Made by a program: the position numbers and the translations under genes
Notes under the pieces: generated by a model
Seen by the model: only the letters and a program-made list of their open reading frames with translations
The model's database searches: none
What the model was told of the DNA's origin: nothing
Source of the DNA: an uncultured Shewanella sp.
Lineage (GTDB): Bacteria; Pseudomonadota; Gammaproteobacteria; Enterobacterales; Shewanellaceae
Direction of reading: 5' to 3'
Assembly: GCA_947503555.1 (NCBI GenBank)
Contig: CANNEE010000006.1
Coordinates: 62,001-126,000 of the forward strand
DNA length: 64,000 nt
Part shown: piece by piece, positions 60,723 through 64,000 of the stretch
Position numbering within the stretch: position 1 is the stretch's first letter
Layout: every line of letters begins with the position of its first letter

Positions 60723-60923
60723 ATGAAAGTAACATCAAAAATTATTGCTTGCCCTCACTGTGGCCATCATCAAACTGTTGATCTCGATGCATCAGCAGGC
60801 GATCAGGATTACTATGATGACTGTCGTGTATGTTGTAACCCTATCCACATGCGTTTACATGTGAATGATTCATCGAAACGCATTGAGCTATTTATTGATT
60901 CAGATGACGAGCAAATCTATTGA
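60723..60923 (+). CDS. CPXCG-type Cys-rich zinc protein
   Basis: ATG 60723 gives 66 residues after a GGAG site. CPHCG near the N-terminus and CRVCCNPI 25 residues later form a zinc ribbon, followed by an acidic tail. This matches the CPXCG motif-containing small protein family of gammaproteobacteria, whose function is unknown. It lies 36 bp after folM and may be co-transcribed. Confidence 0.8.
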   Translation: MKVTSKIIACPHCGHHQTVDLDASAGDQDYYDDCRVCCNPIHMRLHVNDSSKRIELFIDSDDEQIY

Positions 60924-60947
60924 AATACAATTAGTGAATCGGTCCAA

Positions 60948-60981
60948 AGAGTAACCTAGTGATATAAGGCTAGGTTACTCT
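60948..60981. terminator. 12-bp hairpin between convergent genes
   Basis: AGAGTAACCTAG and CTAGGTTACTCT pair perfectly across 10 bases. It lies between the CPXCG gene and ribE, which converge. Confidence 0.75.
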
Positions 60982-60995
60982 GGTATTTTCGCTAT

Positions 60996-61613
60996 TTATT
61001 CAGTCGCCTGACGTTTAGCTAAGACTCTTTCAACCGTATCAACAATTGCTTGGGTTTGGCTATCGATTTCAATATTAAGGCGATCGCCAACTTGATATTG
61101 ACCTAAGTTGGTTAGCCTTAAGGTTTCAGGGATTAGATGTAATTTAAAATTCGACTCTGTCACTTCCCCGACGGTTAAACTACAGCCATTGACACCGATA
61201 AAGCCTTTATAAAGGATATAGTTCATCCACTTCGGAGCAACTTCCAATGTCAAATCGAAATGAGTGTCAGTATCACTGATTTCAGTGATACTTGCCATGG
61301 TTTGAATATGACCTGAAATAATATGTCCACCTATCTCACTTCCAAAGGTTAGTGAGCGTTCTATGTTCAAGCAGCTTCCTATCTGTAAATTTCCTAAGTT
61401 AGTGAGTTTTAAAGTCTCTTCCATTACATCGAAAAACACCCTATCATTCTCGATGCCTGTGACAGTTAAACAAACGCCGTTGTTAGCAACACTTGCTCCT
61501 ATCACGAGACCTTCTCGTAACTCGAGAGGCATTTTTACTTCAAGAGTATGTAATCCTTGCTGTTTTGTTATCTCTTTCACTTCGCACTTAGCTTGTACAA
61601 TACCTGTAAACAT
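60996..61613 (-). CDS. ribE: Riboflavin synthase alpha subunit
   Basis: The protein has 205 residues. It opens MFTGIVQAKCEVKEI and has two lumazine-binding halves, each with a NGVCLTV / NGCSLTVGEV motif and a terminal LRLTNLG repeat (TLKLTNLG and TLRLTNLG). It makes riboflavin from two 6,7-dimethyl-8-ribityllumazine molecules. No FMN riboswitch is seen in the 30-bp gap to norM. Confidence 0.95.
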   Translation of the reverse strand: MFTGIVQAKCEVKEITKQQGLHTLEVKMPLELREGLVIGASVANNGVCLTVTGIENDRVFFDVMEETLKLTNLGNLQIGSCLNIERSLTFGSEIGGHIISGHIQTMASITEISDTDTHFDLTLEVAPKWMNYILYKGFIGVNGCSLTVGEVTESNFKLHLIPETLRLTNLGQYQVGDRLNIEIDSQTQAIVDTVERVLAKRQATE

Positions 61614-61645
61614 ATTTTCACTCGTCTATTTTTTAAGGCTACCTA

Positions 61646-63010
61646 ATGAAACACTCTGGCTTTCAGGCCAAACGCTTAATTCAACTTGCATTGCCAATTT
61701 TGATTGCACAAATAACCCAAACCATGATGGGCTTTATCGATACTGTGATGGCAGGCCGCGTAAGCGCTGTCGACATGGCTGCAGTGGCGATAGGTACAAG
61801 TTTTTGGTTACCCGCCCTACTCTTTGTGCAAGGCTTGTTGATGGCCTTTACTCCAGTTTTTGCTCACAACCATGGCGCTGATACACCAAAAGCAATCGCA
61901 CCATTAGCGTTTCAAGCCAGTTATATTGCCATAATTGGTGGATTAGGGGTGATAGCTTTCCTCACAGTCTCACCATTAATTCTTGAACATATGGATCTCG
62001 AACCAAAACTCTTTGAAATTTCGGTTAACTATATTCATGCAATTAGCTTTGGTGTCATCGGCTTCATCCTCTATCAAGTATTAAGAGGGTGTAGTGAAGG
62101 CATATCTTACACCCTACCCACTATGATAATTGGTTTTGTTGGCTTGGCTGTAAATATTCCCGCCAACTACGTCTTTATCTATGGTCACTTTGGAATGCCC
62201 GCACTTGGCGGCGCGGGATGCGGTGTGGCTACTGCTTTAGTATTTTGGGCTATGTGTATTGCTATGGCGCTGTATATCAAATACCACCAACGATTTAAGC
62301 CACTTGGTCTTTATGAACGCTTTTATCGACCAGACTTTAAGGTTATGAAAAACATGACCAAGTTAGGTTTACCTATCGCGCTTTCTTTGTTTTTTGAGGT
62401 CAGCCTGTTTTCTGTTATCGCCCTACTTTTGGCTCCACTTGGGGCCAACGTTATCGCGGGACACCAAATCGCGTTAAACTTTTCATCTATTGTCTTTATG
62501 TTGCCCTTGTCTATCAGTATCGCTGTTTCAATACGTGTGGGATACTACTTGGGACGGGACAGTGCAGATATCTCAGCGCTCGTGGCAAAAGTTGGACTGT
62601 TAATTGCGTTCGCCTTAGCCATTATCACAGCAGTACTCACGGTGCTCTTTAGGTATGATATTGCCGCTCTGTATAACGATAATCCTGAAGTATTAGCCCT
62701 TGCTGGCAGCTTGATGTTGCTGGCAGCCTTGTACCAATTATCTGACTCGATACAAGTGGTTGCAGCAGGTGCTTTGCGCGGTTATAAAGATACAAAGAGT
62801 GCTTTTTACATTACGCTCACTTCATACTGGTTTATCGGCATGACAACAGGCTACTTATTAGCGCGAACCGACGTTATCGTACCCGCGATGGGAGCACATG
62901 GATTTTGGATTGGTTTAATCGCAGGCTTAACGAGCGCTGCAATCCTCTTTGGATTACGATTAAAATATATTCAAAAACATAGTGATAAGATTCTAGCCTT
63001 TGATGAGTAA
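61646..63010 (+). CDS. norM: NorM-type MATE multidrug efflux pump
   Basis: The protein has 454 residues and twelve predicted membrane helices. It starts KRLIQLALPILIAQITQTMMGFIDTVMAGRVSAVDMAAVAIGTSFWLP, the classical NorM opening, and has GLPIALSLFFEVSLFSVIALLL in the second half. It exports cationic drugs against Na+ or H+. It is divergent from ribE, an arrangement shared by related gammaproteobacteria. Confidence 0.92.
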   Translation: MKHSGFQAKRLIQLALPILIAQITQTMMGFIDTVMAGRVSAVDMAAVAIGTSFWLPALLFVQGLLMAFTPVFAHNHGADTPKAIAPLAFQASYIAIIGGLGVIAFLTVSPLILEHMDLEPKLFEISVNYIHAISFGVIGFILYQVLRGCSEGISYTLPTMIIGFVGLAVNIPANYVFIYGHFGMPALGGAGCGVATALVFWAMCIAMALYIKYHQRFKPLGLYERFYRPDFKVMKNMTKLGLPIALSLFFEVSLFSVIALLLAPLGANVIAGHQIALNFSSIVFMLPLSISIAVSIRVGYYLGRDSADISALVAKVGLLIAFALAIITAVLTVLFRYDIAALYNDNPEVLALAGSLMLLAALYQLSDSIQVVAAGALRGYKDTKSAFYITLTSYWFIGMTTGYLLARTDVIVPAMGAHGFWIGLIAGLTSAAILFGLRLKYIQKHSDKILAFDE

Positions 63011-63181
63011 GCAAGCGCTTATTGCACAAAACCTTGGAGAAGAGCTTAATTGCAAAGCAAGTTGCACAGCAAATCACCGTTTAATTAAAAAATCGTTTTT
63101 TTTGCTTGCATACAGGGCATTATCCCCCGTAATATAGCGCTCGTTCCAAGGCAAGCGCCTAAGAACAACGAAGTAAATTGT

Positions 63182-63258
63182 ACAACCGTAGCTCAGTTGG
63201 TTAGAGCACCACCTTGACATGGTGGGGGTCGGTGGTTCGAATCCACTCGGTTGTACCA
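63182..63258 (+). tRNA. tRNA-Val (GAC)
   Basis: The cloverleaf has acceptor ACAACCG/CGGTTGT, anticodon stem CCACC/GGTGG with loop TTGACAT (anticodon GAC), GGTTCGAATCC T-arm and encoded CCA; 77 nt. Confidence 0.97.
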
Positions 63259-63274
63259 ATACTTTATAATCAGT

Positions 63275-63351
<77 letters not shown>

Positions 63352-63353
63352 AT

Positions 63354-63430
63354 ACAACCGTAGCTCAGTTGGTTAGAGCACCACCTTGACATGGTGGGGG
63401 TCGGTGGTTCGAATCCACTCGGTTGTACCA
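63354..63430 (+). tRNA. tRNA-Val (GAC), second copy
   Basis: Identical to the copy at 63182 over the full 77 nt. It starts 2 bases after the fMet tRNA, so all three come from one precursor. Confidence 0.97.
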
Positions 63431-63450
63431 CTTCTTTTAAAGAAGAAATT

Positions 63451-63473
63451 AGCCAGCGCAAGCTGGTTTTTTT
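63451..63473 (+). terminator. Terminator of the tRNA operon
   Basis: CCAGC pairs with GCTGG across GCAA, followed by seven T. Confidence 0.85.
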
Positions 63474-63573
63474 GTACCTGAATTTCACAAACAACAAATA
63501 TTTCATACTCAATCCTTTGAAAAATCTCACGCTCAGGTACACTGAGAAGACTTGCTAAAAGAAGGAATTGAGT

Positions 63574-64000
63574 ATGAGCCAGCGGACGTTACACTCGTTA
63601 TTTAAGCCTACTTCTGTTGCCATTATCGGTGCTTCAACGAAAGCGTTTCGCGCTGGCAACGTGATAATGAGAAACCTGATCTCTAGCGGCTTTTCCGGCC
63701 CTATTATGCCAGTCACTCCCAAGTATAAAGCTGTCTTAGGTGTACTCGCCTACCCTAATATTGAAGCCCTCCCCATCAAACCTGATTTAGCCGTTATCTG
63801 TACCCATGCTAAGCGAGTTCCAGCCATTGTTGAAACTTTAGCGCAATTTGGTTGTAAAACGGCCATCGTTATCTCTTCTGGTATGAGTGATAGCACCGAA
63901 ACTCAGGAAAGTGAACTGCTTACACAGACGCTACAAAACGCCAAACGCTATGGCATGCGCATTTTAGGTCCAAACAGCTTAGGCATGATGCTGCCGAACC
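63574..64000 (+). CDS. PatZ-like protein acetyltransferase / acyl-CoA synthetase (3' end outside window)
   Basis: The first 142 residues are visible from ATG 63574, with AAGGAA upstream. They show the CoA-binding domain of NDP-forming acyl-CoA synthetases: LFKPTSVAIIGASTKAFRAGNVIMRNLISSGFSGPIMPVTP and ILGPNSLGMMLPN. In gammaproteobacteria of this kind the full protein is usually Pat/PatZ (YfiQ), with a C-terminal GNAT domain that acetylates lysines. That domain is not in the window. Confidence 0.8.
   Translation, partial: MSQRTLHSLFKPTSVAIIGASTKAFRAGNVIMRNLISSGFSGPIMPVTPKYKAVLGVLAYPNIEALPIKPDLAVICTHAKRVPAIVETLAQFGCKTAIVISSGMSDSTETQESELLTQTLQNAKRYGMRILGPNSLGMMLPN

Noticed and set aside
60948-61620. 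FMN riboswitch before ribE
   Set aside because: The upstream gap to norM is only about 30 bp and lacks the conserved riboswitch core.

Overview
The window looks like a chromosomal segment from a marine or aquatic gammaproteobacterium, most probably Shewanella. The strongest signs are the ccoNOQP / ccoHIS cluster followed by an EtrA-type Fnr of 250 residues, then uspE and ttcA. The thrS-infC-rpmI-rplT block, folM, riboflavin synthase, a NorM-type pump, a Val/fMet/Val tRNA cluster and a patZ-like gene support this. Two sequences resembling the gammaproteobacterial dif site lie at 26192 and 38469, so the middle of the window is probably the replication terminus. No database search was possible; family names come from motifs, lengths and gene order.

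Layout. (1) 1-14.1 kb: 3' part of a TonB receptor gene, MATE pump, TrmO-like protein, PAS-GGDEF protein, GtrA/GtrB/GT39 envelope glycosylation genes with a two-component system, DoxX, two LysR regulators, a haloalkane-dehalogenase-like hydrolase and an SDR. (2) 14.4-24.3 kb: a SoxR-centred drug and redox defence island. It holds soxR, a DMT exporter, a Bcr/CflA exporter, an azoreductase, a tiny membrane protein and an RND pump. Six MerR-type promoters with an exact 19-bp spacer are spread among them. (3) 24.4-26.2 kb: the decayed right end of a PM2-like element carrying a putative abortive-infection gene. (4) 26.2-38.5 kb: a complete-looking corticovirus (PM2)-like prophage between two dif-like sites, with no integrase of its own. 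(5) 38.5-43.3 kb: a 0.95-kb non-coding stretch, an orphan tyrosine recombinase, a Fur-box-preceded Cys-rich small protein, an HD-GYP response regulator and a lipoprotein. (6) 43.6-53.5 kb: cbb3 oxidase structural and assembly genes, etrA, uspE, ttcA. (7) 53.6-64 kb: housekeeping genes and tRNAs.

The prophage is the most unusual part. It has a repressor with repeated operators, a wHTH protein, and a DnaA-box origin with three 12-bp-phased GATC repeats. These are followed by a Zn-ribbon protein, an A32/Zot-like packaging ATPase, a helically phased array of ACCGAAT motifs, and a P2-like double-jelly-roll capsid protein. A string of very small membrane proteins, an Asp-box spike-like protein, a muramidase-like protein and lysis-type genes come next. 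At the right end, between the last virion-type gene and a reversed regulator, is a cargo slot. It holds a YafO-like toxin with an unfamiliar partner in the complete prophage and a putAbiC-like gene in the remnant. XerCD/dif integration, a DnaA-dependent origin and a swappable defence slot make this element worth close study.

Elsewhere, textbook-type regulation can be read from sequence: a thrS operator that mimics the tRNA-Thr anticodon arm, a non-canonical infC start codon, an FNR box upstream of the cbb3 operon, and a Fur box upstream of the Cys-rich gene.
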